Shown here: positions 1 to 8,298 of the stretch, one piece after another
Position numbering within the stretch: the first letter of the stretch is position 1
Layout of the letters: each line of letters begins with the position of its first letter
Source of the DNA: Dyadobacter jejuensis
GTDB taxonomy: Bacteria; Bacteroidota; Bacteroidia; Cytophagales; Spirosomataceae
DNA length: 64,000 nucleotides
Assembly (NCBI RefSeq): GCF_003149085.1
Contig: NZ_QGDT01000001.1
Location: 62,001 to 126,000 of the forward strand
Direction of reading: 5' to 3'
Program-made: the position numbers and the translations under genes
Notes under the pieces: model-generated
Told to the model about the DNA's origin: nothing
Databases searched by the model: none
What the model saw: the letters and a program-made list of their open reading frames with translations, nothing else

Positions 1-52
1 TTGCATATTGTGCTCCAATGAGGAGTAAGGATCATTTTATATACAATTTTAT

Positions 53-1006
53 ATGAATACCCGTTGGGGCATTATCGATTTAGGTACCAATACCTTTCAT
101 TTACTGATTGTTGAGAAACACCAGGGGCAGGTACGCACGCTATTCCATGAAAGCCGCCCGGCCAAGATTGGCTTGGGGGGGATTAACCAGAACGTCATCA
201 CCCCAGAGGCGATAGATCGAGCCCTGGAGGTGCTCCAATATTTTAGGCAACAACTCGATGCTTACGAAATAGCAGCCGAGCATACCTTTGCTTACGGCAC
301 GAGTGCCATTCGCAATGCCGACAATCAGGCCGTCTTTAAGTCGGCTGTTCTCCAGTCCGTTCACATCGACATCACCATTATAGATGGAGACCAAGAAGCT
401 GAGTATATTTATTATGGGGTGCGCAATGGGGCAGAGCTAGGCTCGGAGCCAGCCTTGATCGTCGATATTGGTGGAGGTAGTGTCGAGTTTATCATCGGAA
501 ATGACCGGCAGATTTGGTGGAAAAAAAGCATAGAGATTGGGGGGCAACGGCTGATGGACCGATTTATGAAGAAGGATCCTATCGCTCATGCCGATCAAAA
601 ACGCCTATATAATTACCTGGAAGAGGCCTTGGTGCCATTGGCCAATGCCATGCACCAGTATGCGCCTCAAAAGCTCGTGGGGTCGTCGGGGACCTTCGAT
701 ACGCTGATCGACATTGACTTTCAGGCCAAAAGAATGGGGATTCCTGGTAGCGATACTACCGACTTCCCCCTGAGTCTGGAAAGTTTTTATGATACCTTTT
801 CGAAGGTGATGGTGGGCAACCATCAGGAGCGCATGGCCATTCCTGGCATGATAGCCCTGCGTGCCGACATGATCGTGGTGGCCTGCTGCCTCATCGACTA
901 TTTGTTGAAAACCTATGGAATCTCCGAGATACAGGTGTCTCGCTATGCCTTAAAAGAGGGAGTTTTGGCCAAAATGTTAGAAAATGAATCATTCAAATGG
1001 ATTTAA
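53..1006 (+). CDS. Ppx/GppA family phosphatase (exopolyphosphatase-like)
   Basis: This 317-residue protein belongs to the Ppx/GppA branch of the sugar kinase/Hsp70/actin fold, whose members hydrolyse polyphosphate or the 5'-phosphate of pppGpp in the cytoplasm. The N-terminus carries the first phosphate loop (IIDLGTNTFHLLI, residues 7-19). A second phosphate loop (DIGGGSVEFII, around residue 138) lies in the middle, as expected for the family. At about 317 residues it matches the short single-module form common in Bacteroidota, without the C-terminal HD domain of long Ppx proteins. The ATG at 53 is the natural start because the first family motif follows directly. It is read alone; the next gene starts about 95 bp downstream. 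Polyphosphate and pppGpp activities cannot be separated from sequence. Confidence 0.88.
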   Translation: MNTRWGIIDLGTNTFHLLIVEKHQGQVRTLFHESRPAKIGLGGINQNVITPEAIDRALEVLQYFRQQLDAYEIAAEHTFAYGTSAIRNADNQAVFKSAVLQSVHIDITIIDGDQEAEYIYYGVRNGAELGSEPALIVDIGGGSVEFIIGNDRQIWWKKSIEIGGQRLMDRFMKKDPIAHADQKRLYNYLEEALVPLANAMHQYAPQKLVGSSGTFDTLIDIDFQAKRMGIPGSDTTDFPLSLESFYDTFSKVMVGNHQERMAIPGMIALRADMIVVACCLIDYLLKTYGISEIQVSRYALKEGVLAKMLENESFKWI

Positions 1007-1101
1007 AGCCCTCCTAACGGCCTGGACTCGCTACAAGGAAGGTGTCCGAAAATACTAGGAAAGTTCCCCCCCCTGTTATAATTAACCCCTTAAATAAATA
1101 T

Positions 1102-3663
1102 ATGAAAAGTCAAGTAAGATTGTTTCTGTTGGTGGCCTTGATGGGCGGTTTGCTACAGCCGTCGTTTGCCCAAAAGAAGAAGAAAAAAAAGCAGGCAGAA
1201 GTAGCCGCAACCAAAGTAGCCACCCCGAAAGAAAAGCCCAAGGACGATAAGAAGAAAGGGCCTAAACCCTTTAAAGAGGTAATCGACTCTACGGCTTGGA
1301 CTCAAAAGGGCCTGATGACAGTGCATCAGGTAGCTGAAAAATGGTATTTTGAGATTCCTGACAGCCTCCTCAACCGGGACTTTATGTCCGTTACTCGCTA
1401 TTCCAAAACGCCCGCTGGTGGGGGTATTTTTGGTGGGGAAGAGGTGAATCGACAAATGTTGCGCTGGGAAAAAGGGCTGAATGACCAGATTTTGCTGCGT
1501 TCGGTAACCTTGGTGATGAGCAGTGCCGACAGTACGAAGCCCATTTTTCAGGCAGTACGGAATTCGAATGCAGATCCTATTATAGGCAGTTTCGAAATAA
1601 AGGCCTATGGGAAAGACTCTCTGAAGAAATCGGCGATTATTGACGTGACCGAATTTTTTGGCGCCGATAACCAGACTTTTTCCATCGACCCGCTCGCCAA
1701 GCAAAGGCATAAATTGGGGGCCCTAAAAAAAGAAGCCTCATTTATTGAAAAGATTCGTTCCTACCCTATCAATACCGAGATAAGGGCCGTGAAAACCTTT
1801 GCAGTCGTGCCACCCTCTTTGTCGAGTCCTTCTAGTAGCCAGCAGGGACAGTATCTGCCAGCAGGCCGCGATGCTGGGGTAGTGACTTTGGAACTAAACA
1901 CATCCTTTATTTTGCTGCCATCACAACCTATGGCCAAGCGATTATTCGATAGTCGGGTAGGGTATTTTGCCAATCAATATGCCGTTTTTGGAGAAGAGTC
2001 ACAAAAGGCCGATAAAGATGTATTTGCCGTTCGGTGGAGGCTAGAGCCAAAGAACGAACAAGACGCCGCATTGCAACGCAAAGGCCAACTTATTGAACCC
2101 AAAAAACCTATAGTATATTATATCGACCCTGCTACGCCTGTAAAATGGCGGAAATATCTGAAGATGGGTGTAGACGACTGGCAAGTCGCTTTCGAAAATG
2201 CGGGTTGGAAAAATGCAATTCGTGGGGAATACTGGCCCGAAGGCGATAGTACCATGAGTTTAGAAGACGCTCGTTATTCGGTGATACGCTATTTTGCTGC
2301 GGATATCCAAAATGCGTATGGCCCCAATGTACATGATCCTCGCACAGGCGAAATCCTCGAAAGCCATATCGGCTGGTACCATAATGTGATGCGTTTGCTT
2401 CGCAATTGGTATCTGATCCAGGCGTCAGCGGTAGATCCCCGGGCTCGCAAAACCGATTTTGACGACGAGTTGATGGGCGAGTTGGTTCGTTTTGTGTCTT
2501 CTCACGAGGTAGGTCATACCCTTGGCCTGCGCCATAATATGGGAGCGAGCTCAGCCACACCAGTAGAAATGCTCCGCAACAAAGAATGGGTCGAGAAAAA
2601 TGGTCATACGGCTTCTATTATGGATTATGCACGCTTCAATTACGTCGCTCAGCCCGAAGATGGTATTACTAACTTGTTTCCACGGATCGGCGATTATGAC
2701 AAATGGGCCATCAAATGGGGCTATAGCTATTTTACCGAGCAGGATCCGAAAGCAGTAGCCTCCCTGCTGAATAAGATGACCATTGAAGCCTATAAAAATC
2801 CCCGTTTACGCTTCGGAACGGAGATCAGCCCCTATGACCCCCGGTATCAAACCGAAGATCTTGGCGATAATGCCATGAAATCGTCGGCGTATGGAATCAA
2901 AAATCTACAGCGGATTGTCCCTAACCTCGTTGAATGGAGCCGAGAGGATGGACAGTCGTATAAGGAATTGGACGAGTTATATGGAAATGTGGTAACCCAG
3001 TATCGACGCTACTTGGGCCATGTGATCAAGAATGTGGGGGGGATTTATGACGACCCGAAGACTTATGATATGCCTTCTGCAACGTTTACAGCGGTCCCCA
3101 AAGAGCGCCAAAAGGAAGCCGTAGAATTTCTGAATAGTCAATTATTCAAAACACCGACCTGGCTTTTGGAACCGGAGGTGCTCACTAAAATTAAGCCCGA
3201 AGCCGGAGTTGAGGCCGTTAAGTCCCTACAGGATTATGCCCTGTCGTCCCTGTTTGCCGGGGATAGGGTGGTGCGCCTAGTCGAAACCGGACAGGATACC
3301 AAGGCTTATATGCTCGATGATCTTTTTGCCGATCTGGAGCAAGGGATCTGGTCGGAGCTGAAGTCGGGTGGTACGATAGATGTTTACCGCCGCAATCTGC
3401 AGAAGGTGTATGCCAATAAGTTGATAGAAATGCTGAAGCCCGGTAAAGCTACCGTAAGGTCGATACCCGTCGGGGTGACCTATGGTTTCAACAGCCATAC
3501 CGTGGACTTAAGTGAGACGGACCTGCCCTCAATCTCTAGGGCACATCTTGAAAAGCTGAGGGCTGGGATCCTGTCGGCCTTGCCCAAGGCCGCCGATAAG
3601 CTGAGCAAATATCATTTGCAGGACCTTAACCAAAGAATCAAACTAGCCTTGGATCCAAGATAG
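1102..3663 (+). CDS. secreted zinc-dependent metalloprotease (DUF5117/DUF4953-type)
   Basis: A large exported protein with the zinc site HEVGHTLGLRH at residues 468-478, which gives the HExxHxxxxxH ligand set of metzincins; a Met-containing segment (SIMDYARFNY) follows as the likely Met-turn. It resembles the Bacteroidota zinc-dependent metalloprotease family with DUF5117/DUF5118 and DUF4953 regions. I place the start at the ATG at 1102 rather than the GTG at 1042, because the signal peptide (MKSQVRLFLLVALMGG, cleavage likely after SFA) begins there. A lysine-rich linker follows. The protein is about 853 residues, usual for the family. Substrate is unknown. A strong hairpin terminator follows the stop codon. 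Confidence 0.87.
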   Translation: MKSQVRLFLLVALMGGLLQPSFAQKKKKKKQAEVAATKVATPKEKPKDDKKKGPKPFKEVIDSTAWTQKGLMTVHQVAEKWYFEIPDSLLNRDFMSVTRYSKTPAGGGIFGGEEVNRQMLRWEKGLNDQILLRSVTLVMSSADSTKPIFQAVRNSNADPIIGSFEIKAYGKDSLKKSAIIDVTEFFGADNQTFSIDPLAKQRHKLGALKKEASFIEKIRSYPINTEIRAVKTFAVVPPSLSSPSSSQQGQYLPAGRDAGVVTLELNTSFILLPSQPMAKRLFDSRVGYFANQYAVFGEESQKADKDVFAVRWRLEPKNEQDAALQRKGQLIEPKKPIVYYIDPATPVKWRKYLKMGVDDWQVAFENAGWKNAIRGEYWPEGDSTMSLEDARYSVIRYFAADIQNAYGPNVHDPRTGEILESHIGWYHNVMRLLRNWYLIQASAVDPRARKTDFDDELMGELVRFVSSHEVGHTLGLRHNMGASSATPVEMLRNKEWVEKNGHTASIMDYARFNYVAQPEDGITNLFPRIGDYDKWAIKWGYSYFTEQDPKAVASLLNKMTIEAYKNPRLRFGTEISPYDPRYQTEDLGDNAMKSSAYGIKNLQRIVPNLVEWSREDGQSYKELDELYGNVVTQYRRYLGHVIKNVGGIYDDPKTYDMPSATFTAVPKERQKEAVEFLNSQLFKTPTWLLEPEVLTKIKPEAGVEAVKSLQDYALSSLFAGDRVVRLVETGQDTKAYMLDDLFADLEQGIWSELKSGGTIDVYRRNLQKVYANKLIEMLKPGKATVRSIPVGVTYGFNSHTVDLSETDLPSISRAHLEKLRAGILSALPKAADKLSKYHLQDLNQRIKLALDPR

Positions 3664-3683
3664 TAGGGTTAACAGGTGTACGA

Positions 3684-3719
3684 ACGAAAAGAGGCCGGAA
3701 TTTTCCGGCCTCTTTTCGT
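3684..3719. terminator. bidirectional terminator between convergent genes
   Basis: A nearly perfect inverted repeat with arms containing GAGGCCGGAA and TTCCGGCCTC has A-rich and T-rich flanks on its two sides. It can therefore end both the metalloprotease transcript (plus) and the transporter transcript (minus). Confidence 0.85.
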
Positions 3720-3739
3720 ATCTAAACTATCCAAAAGGA

Positions 3740-4957
3740 TTATTTTTCATGTTCCAAATTAGGAAGAAAACCGGTGATCAGGCCTATGAGGGGTAAGAAG
3801 GAACATAGCCAGAAAACATGTTCAATGCTGGTTTTGTCGGCTAGGTTACCCAATACGGCCGAAGCTATACCCGCAATCCCGAAGGCGAAGCCAAAAAATA
3901 ATCCGGCGATCATTCCGACTTTCCCGGGGATAAGTTCTTGTGCGTAAACGAGAATGGCCGAAAAGGCGGAGGACAGGATTAGGCCGATGATACAACTCAA
4001 TATTCCCGTCCATACCAGGTCCACATAGGGCAGGGCCAAAGCGAAGGGGGCCGCCCCCAATATAGAAATCCAGATCACATATTTACGTCCTATCCTATCG
4101 CCTAAGGGCCCTCCAAAGAATGTGCCAGCCGCTACCGAAAATAGGAAGGCAAACAGGTAAATCTGAGAGCTTTGGATGCTTAGGCCAAATTTATGAATCA
4201 GGTAAAAGGTATAATAGCTCGAAAGACTGGACATGTATATGTATTTCGAGAAAATAAGCACCAATAGGATACTGATGGCCCATACCACCTGTGCCTTACT
4301 TAGGTTAGTGGCCTGTAGGGACGTAGAAACGGGGTGCTTACGCTTGGAAGGCATACTTTTCTTGTACCAGGCCCCTACTTTCGTCAGGATGATAATGGCC
4401 AATAGGGCGACCAGTGAAAACCAGATGACTTGGAAGCGTCCATAAGGCAATAATATCAGGGCAGCCAGTAGCGGCCCCAAAGAACTACCCGCATTGCCAC
4501 CTACCTGAAACAAGGATTGTGCCATCCCATGACGTCCCCCCGAGGCTAAGCGCGCAATACGTGAGGCTTCGGGGTGAAATATGGCCGACCCGATGCCTAC
4601 AAAAGCAACCGAGAGCAAAATCATATGAAAACTGGTGGCCATCGACAGTAAGACGAGCCCCAGTAGCGTAAAGCACATGCCAATGGCTAGGGCGTAAGGC
4701 TGTGGACGTTTGTCGGTAAACTGGCCAACAATGGGCTGTAAGATAGAAGCACTGGCCTGAAAGGTCAGCGTAATAAGGCCAATCTGCGAAAAATTAAGCT
4801 GAAAGGACTCCTTCACCATGGGGTAGATCGACGGGATCAGCGACTGCATGGTGTCGTTGAGTAAATGCGAAAAACTAAGGGCCAATAAGATAGGGAAGAC
4901 GGTGGCTTGTGGGGGTACTGCTTCCGAAGCCGTTAGTCGGGGTGTTGAGCTGGTCAT
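3740..4957 (-). CDS. MFS transporter, fosmidomycin-resistance (FSR) type
   Basis: A 405-residue integral membrane protein with about 12 hydrophobic segments and the conserved MFS loops, for example GGPLGDRIGRKYVIW between helices in the second half. The N-terminal stretch with ALSFSHLLNDTMQSLIPSIYP is the signature of the FSR (fosmidomycin resistance) subfamily, proton-driven exporters of the inner membrane. It lies 24 bp downstream of a FadR/GntR regulator on the same strand, so the two are probably one transcription unit and the regulator probably senses the exported or imported compound. The real substrate cannot be deduced. Subfamily sure, substrate unknown. Confidence 0.85.
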   Translation of the reverse strand: MTSSTPRLTASEAVPPQATVFPILLALSFSHLLNDTMQSLIPSIYPMVKESFQLNFSQIGLITLTFQASASILQPIVGQFTDKRPQPYALAIGMCFTLLGLVLLSMATSFHMILLSVAFVGIGSAIFHPEASRIARLASGGRHGMAQSLFQVGGNAGSSLGPLLAALILLPYGRFQVIWFSLVALLAIIILTKVGAWYKKSMPSKRKHPVSTSLQATNLSKAQVVWAISILLVLIFSKYIYMSSLSSYYTFYLIHKFGLSIQSSQIYLFAFLFSVAAGTFFGGPLGDRIGRKYVIWISILGAAPFALALPYVDLVWTGILSCIIGLILSSAFSAILVYAQELIPGKVGMIAGLFFGFAFGIAGIASAVLGNLADKTSIEHVFWLCSFLPLIGLITGFLPNLEHEK

Positions 4958-4981
4958 AAAAAGACTGAATTTGTTGATAGG

Positions 4982-5641
4982 TTAATCGAGTATGGCTTGT
5001 TGGCCTGTTATTTTTGCGGCTGCCTGCCAGGCCTGCTTAGGGTCTTGATCGATAATGCTCTGGAGCAGATCTTCATGTAATGCCTGACTGGCGATAAACT
5101 TTTCGGTGTCTACCAGTAATTTTTGAAAATATTGTTGCAAATGCCCCGCCACCGTTTTGTAGAGGTCCAGCAGAATGTCACTTTTAGCCGCTTTGGCAAT
5201 GCAAAGGTGAAAGTCGATGTCGGCCTGTATACACTGCGCTGCCTGGTGAGCCAAGGCGGTTTTCTGGCGTTCTTCCAAGTGCATTTTCATTTCGGCGATG
5301 TCCTCCTGAGTCCGATTCCTCGCCGCCTTTTCCGCAATTTTAAGCTCGAGTAGCTCGCGCACCTCGTTGAGTTCTTTTCCCTGTGACCGCAGCAGGCGCT
5401 CCGTTAACGATTCGTTGGCGGCTGCTTTAAGGACAAAGGTCCCAAGGCCTTGCTGTACCCTGACCATCCCCGAATGGGTAAGCTTGCGGATCGCCTCCCG
5501 TACCGTCGATCGTCCCACCCCAAAGAGTTCCATGAGCGCCGGCTCAGTAGGGAGTTTCTCTCCAACCGCAAACTCTCCCTGGCCTATGCGGTCGGTGAGT
5601 TGCTGGGCCACTGCATCTGCTAAGCTTTGCTTCGTAATCAT
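4982..5641 (-). CDS. FadR/GntR-family transcriptional regulator
   Basis: 219 residues with the two-domain layout of FadR-type GntR regulators. The N-terminal winged helix includes GEKLPTEPALMELFGVGRST followed by VREAIRKLTHSGMVRVQQG (residues about 26-65). An all-helical FCD effector domain follows (residues about 80-215), with histidines such as DIDFHLCIAKAA that usually bind a metal and a carboxylate ligand. It is the first gene of a pair with the FSR-type transporter. A dyad between its promoter and start codon (5653-5669) is a candidate operator for autoregulation. The ligand is unknown. Confidence 0.88.
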   Translation of the reverse strand: MITKQSLADAVAQQLTDRIGQGEFAVGEKLPTEPALMELFGVGRSTVREAIRKLTHSGMVRVQQGLGTFVLKAAANESLTERLLRSQGKELNEVRELLELKIAEKAARNRTQEDIAEMKMHLEERQKTALAHQAAQCIQADIDFHLCIAKAAKSDILLDLYKTVAGHLQQYFQKLLVDTEKFIASQALHEDLLQSIIDQDPKQAWQAAAKITGQQAILD

Positions 5642-5652
5642 AAATTTTGATT

Positions 5653-5680
5653 CATCATATCATCTGATGTTTCAAAGGTA
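5653..5680 (-). promoter_or_regulatory. promoter -7 box and candidate operator of the FadR-MFS pair
   Basis: Read on the minus strand, TACCTTTG at 5680-5673 fits the Bacteroidota -7 element TAnnTTTG. Between it and the start codon lies CATCATATCATCTGATG (5653-5669), a dyad with perfect 5-bp outer arms CATCA/TGATG. A dyad in the 5' leader directly before a GntR gene is a plausible autoregulatory site. No clear -33 box was found. Confidence 0.45.
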
Positions 5681-5720
5681 GCAAAAGAAATACTAGATGG
5701 TGACACGCTAGGTCAAAAAA

Positions 5721-6473
5721 TTATTTACGGTGAATGGTGGTGGCTGCGGATTGTGCCGCTGCGAGGATCGTCATATCGGCAATAGTAACGTGCTTAGGAG
5801 CCAGTACGGCATAGCGAATGGCCTCTGCGATGTCCTCAGCTTTAAGGGCATCGAAGCCTTCGTATACTTGTCGGGCCCTCTGCTCATCTCCTTTAAACCG
5901 TACCAGAGAAAAGTCGGTATCGACGGCTCCAGGGGCAATATTGGTGACCTTTATGCCATGGGGAGTAAGTTCGAGTCGCATCCCTTCGCTTATGGTCTCC
6001 ACGGCCGCTTTGGAGGCGCAGTACACCACGCCATTGGCGTAGGTCTGTTTGCCCGCGATGGAGCTTAGGTTGACGATATGCCCCTGGCCTCGGGCGCGCA
6101 TAAGTGGGATGATGAGGCGGGATACATACAAGAGGCCTTTTACGTTGGCATCGAGCATCAGGTCCCAATCGTCGGTGTCGCCGTCGGCGATGGTACCCAG
6201 GCCATGGGCATTTCCTGCATTATTGATCAATATATCGATATGCCGCCATTCGGCTGACAGGGAGGCTATGGCCTCCTCTACGGCATATTTATCTCTAATA
6301 TCGAAGCAAAGGCCTATTACTCTTACTTGTTTGGACAGCTGGGCGACCATTTCGTCGAGTATTTCCTGGCGCCGGCCACAGATAATCAGGTGTATGCCCG
6401 AATGGGCAAGAAGCGTAGCGGTAGCCTTACCTATACCTGAGGTGGCACCTGTAATCAATGCGATATGTGACAT
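5721..6473 (-). CDS. SDR-family NAD(P)-dependent oxidoreductase
   Basis: A classical short-chain dehydrogenase of 250 residues. The nucleotide-binding motif TGATSGIG is at residues 8-15, the NNAG motif near residue 86, the catalytic Ser in the strand ending HIVNLSSIAG, and the catalytic YxxxK as YCASK near residue 150. It looks closest to the YdfG-like group (3-hydroxy acid or serine/allo-threonine dehydrogenases), but the substrate cannot be read from sequence. It starts 26 bp after the S41 protease gene on the same strand and is probably cotranscribed with it. Confidence 0.88.
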   Translation of the reverse strand: MSHIALITGATSGIGKATATLLAHSGIHLIICGRRQEILDEMVAQLSKQVRVIGLCFDIRDKYAVEEAIASLSAEWRHIDILINNAGNAHGLGTIADGDTDDWDLMLDANVKGLLYVSRLIIPLMRARGQGHIVNLSSIAGKQTYANGVVYCASKAAVETISEGMRLELTPHGIKVTNIAPGAVDTDFSLVRFKGDEQRARQVYEGFDALKAEDIAEAIRYAVLAPKHVTIADMTILAAAQSAATTIHRK

Positions 6474-6499
6474 AATGGGGTTTTCGACTTCTTAGCGTA

Positions 6500-8194
6500 T
6501 TAGTCTTGGGTTTTGAGGCTACTAAAGTTTCCTGCTTCCAGGTCTGAAGCTTGGCTGAAATGATGAATAGCTTCCCGATATACATTATCGGTGGGGTTGA
6601 GTACCCGATATACTTCGTTGTTGAGGCCTCCTTTGTGATTACGACCCCAAACGTACCGGCCAATGATAGCCTTAGTTTGGGCTTCGATGAGCGGCCGAGA
6701 GCGAGTAAATTCCGCTTGCTTGTATTCGATACCCGCCAAGGTAGCGTCTTTTATCAGTTCTTTCATCATGGCGTCGGTTACTTTGAATTGGGCCAAGTAC
6801 TGCTCAAAGGAGCTTTTAACTAATTTCTTTTGTTGGGTATTGGCATACTTCAAGGCATATTCCCGAATAATATTTTTGGCATAGAGCTCAAATAGGTATT
6901 TGCTGTTGGTCAAGGTGTCGCGAGGGACAAATACGTCGGGCATGATTCCCCCACCCCCGTAGACGTACCGGCCGCCATCGGTTTTATAAACCTTGGATTT
7001 GTCGAGCTTGATACTATCGGCATTGAAGAGCTCCCCGCTTTCGTAGCGGTGCGACAAGTCCTGGCTGTAGTCTTCGCCTTTGCCCATTTCGTAGGGTTTC
7101 TGTATACTCCGGCCACTAGGGGTATAATATCTAGAAATGGTAAGCCGAAGTTCGGAGCCATCCGATAATTTGACGGGCATCTGTACGAGCCCTTTTCCAT
7201 AGGACCTGCGGCCTATCACCAAGGCGCGGTCATGGTCCTGTAAGGCTCCTGCCAAGATTTCGGAAGCGGAGGCGCTACCTTCGTCCATCAGTACTATGAC
7301 GGGGCCTTTTTCGAAGATTCCGTCGATATGGGCCTCCGTTTTCTTGTCGAAACGGGAGTCCTTTCCCTTGGTATACACCAGGAGTTTGTTGCCATCTATA
7401 AATTCGTCGGCCATGCTGGTGGCTCTTTCCATGTAGCCTCCTGGGTTCCCTCTGAGGTCGAGGATCAATTTTTTAAGCCCTTCGGCCTTTAGGCTCATCA
7501 ATGCCGATTTGAATTCGTCGTAGGTTGTTTCGGAGAACCGTGTGACTTTAATATACCCTATTTCCTGATCCACCATATAGGCGGCATCCACGGAGTAAGT
7601 CGGGATGCGGTCACGGGTTACGGTGAAGGTCAAGTTTTCCTTTAGACCCACCCTTTCGATTAATAAGTTGACCTTGGTCCCCCTTTTGCCCCGAAGCATT
7701 TTGAAGACGTCGGCGTTGGTAACACCCGGGCCGGAGAGCTTTTCTTGATCTACCTTCAGGATTCTATCCCCACTGAGTATGCCTATGGTTTCGGAGGGTC
7801 CACCACTGAGCGGGGTCACTACGTACACCGTATCGTTATAAATATTAAATTCGACGCCGATACCATCGAAGCCCGAGTCGAGCTGCGAACGAGCGGCAGC
7901 GGCCTCTTCTACATTGAAATAAGCCGTATGGGGATCTAGCTTCTCCAGCATTTTGGTGATCGAGTAGTCGACGAGCTCTTCGGTACTGACGGAGTCGACA
8001 TAGTTGTTCTCTACCAGCATGAGTACTTCTCTGAACTTGGAATAACCCCGCGCCACCTCTTTCATATTTTTGTTGCCGCTAAAAAAGGTGCTGCCCAGCA
8101 AAATGCCTGCTGCCAAGGTGATGCCTATGATGATGGGCATCCTTACTACATAAGGCGAATTGTTGATGGCGGGTTTGTTTTCCTCCTTACTCAT
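6500..8194 (-). CDS. S41-family C-terminal processing peptidase
   Basis: A 564-residue protease anchored by one N-terminal membrane segment (PIIIGITLAAGILLGSTFF). A PDZ domain (around residues 95-175, GDRILKVDQEKLSGP) is followed by the S41 catalytic domain. The catalytic Ser is S309 in GSASASE and the general base is K334 in SYGKG. The 25-residue spacing equals that of E. coli Tsp (S430/K455). Family members cut periplasmic proteins near their C-termini. The C-terminal 150 residues are an extension usual in Bacteroidota. An SDR gene follows 26 bp downstream. Confidence 0.92.
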   Translation of the reverse strand: MSKEENKPAINNSPYVVRMPIIIGITLAAGILLGSTFFSGNKNMKEVARGYSKFREVLMLVENNYVDSVSTEELVDYSITKMLEKLDPHTAYFNVEEAAAARSQLDSGFDGIGVEFNIYNDTVYVVTPLSGGPSETIGILSGDRILKVDQEKLSGPGVTNADVFKMLRGKRGTKVNLLIERVGLKENLTFTVTRDRIPTYSVDAAYMVDQEIGYIKVTRFSETTYDEFKSALMSLKAEGLKKLILDLRGNPGGYMERATSMADEFIDGNKLLVYTKGKDSRFDKKTEAHIDGIFEKGPVIVLMDEGSASASEILAGALQDHDRALVIGRRSYGKGLVQMPVKLSDGSELRLTISRYYTPSGRSIQKPYEMGKGEDYSQDLSHRYESGELFNADSIKLDKSKVYKTDGGRYVYGGGGIMPDVFVPRDTLTNSKYLFELYAKNIIREYALKYANTQQKKLVKSSFEQYLAQFKVTDAMMKELIKDATLAGIEYKQAEFTRSRPLIEAQTKAIIGRYVWGRNHKGGLNNEVYRVLNPTDNVYREAIHHFSQASDLEAGNFSSLKTQD

Positions 8195-8298
8195 GTTGAT
8201 TTATGTCTTTGTATATTGTGAATTAAGTCAAAAGGACCAAGATTTACAAGATTTACTGGTCCAAATAGTAGGAACGATCCAAGATAACCCTAGCGGGC

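Noticed and set aside
1042..1101. GTG start for the metalloprotease 20 codons upstream
   Set aside because: It would bury the signal peptide that starts at the ATG at 1102.
2132..2560. 142-codon minus-strand ORF
   Set aside because: Antisense shadow of the metalloprotease catalytic domain with no protein features.
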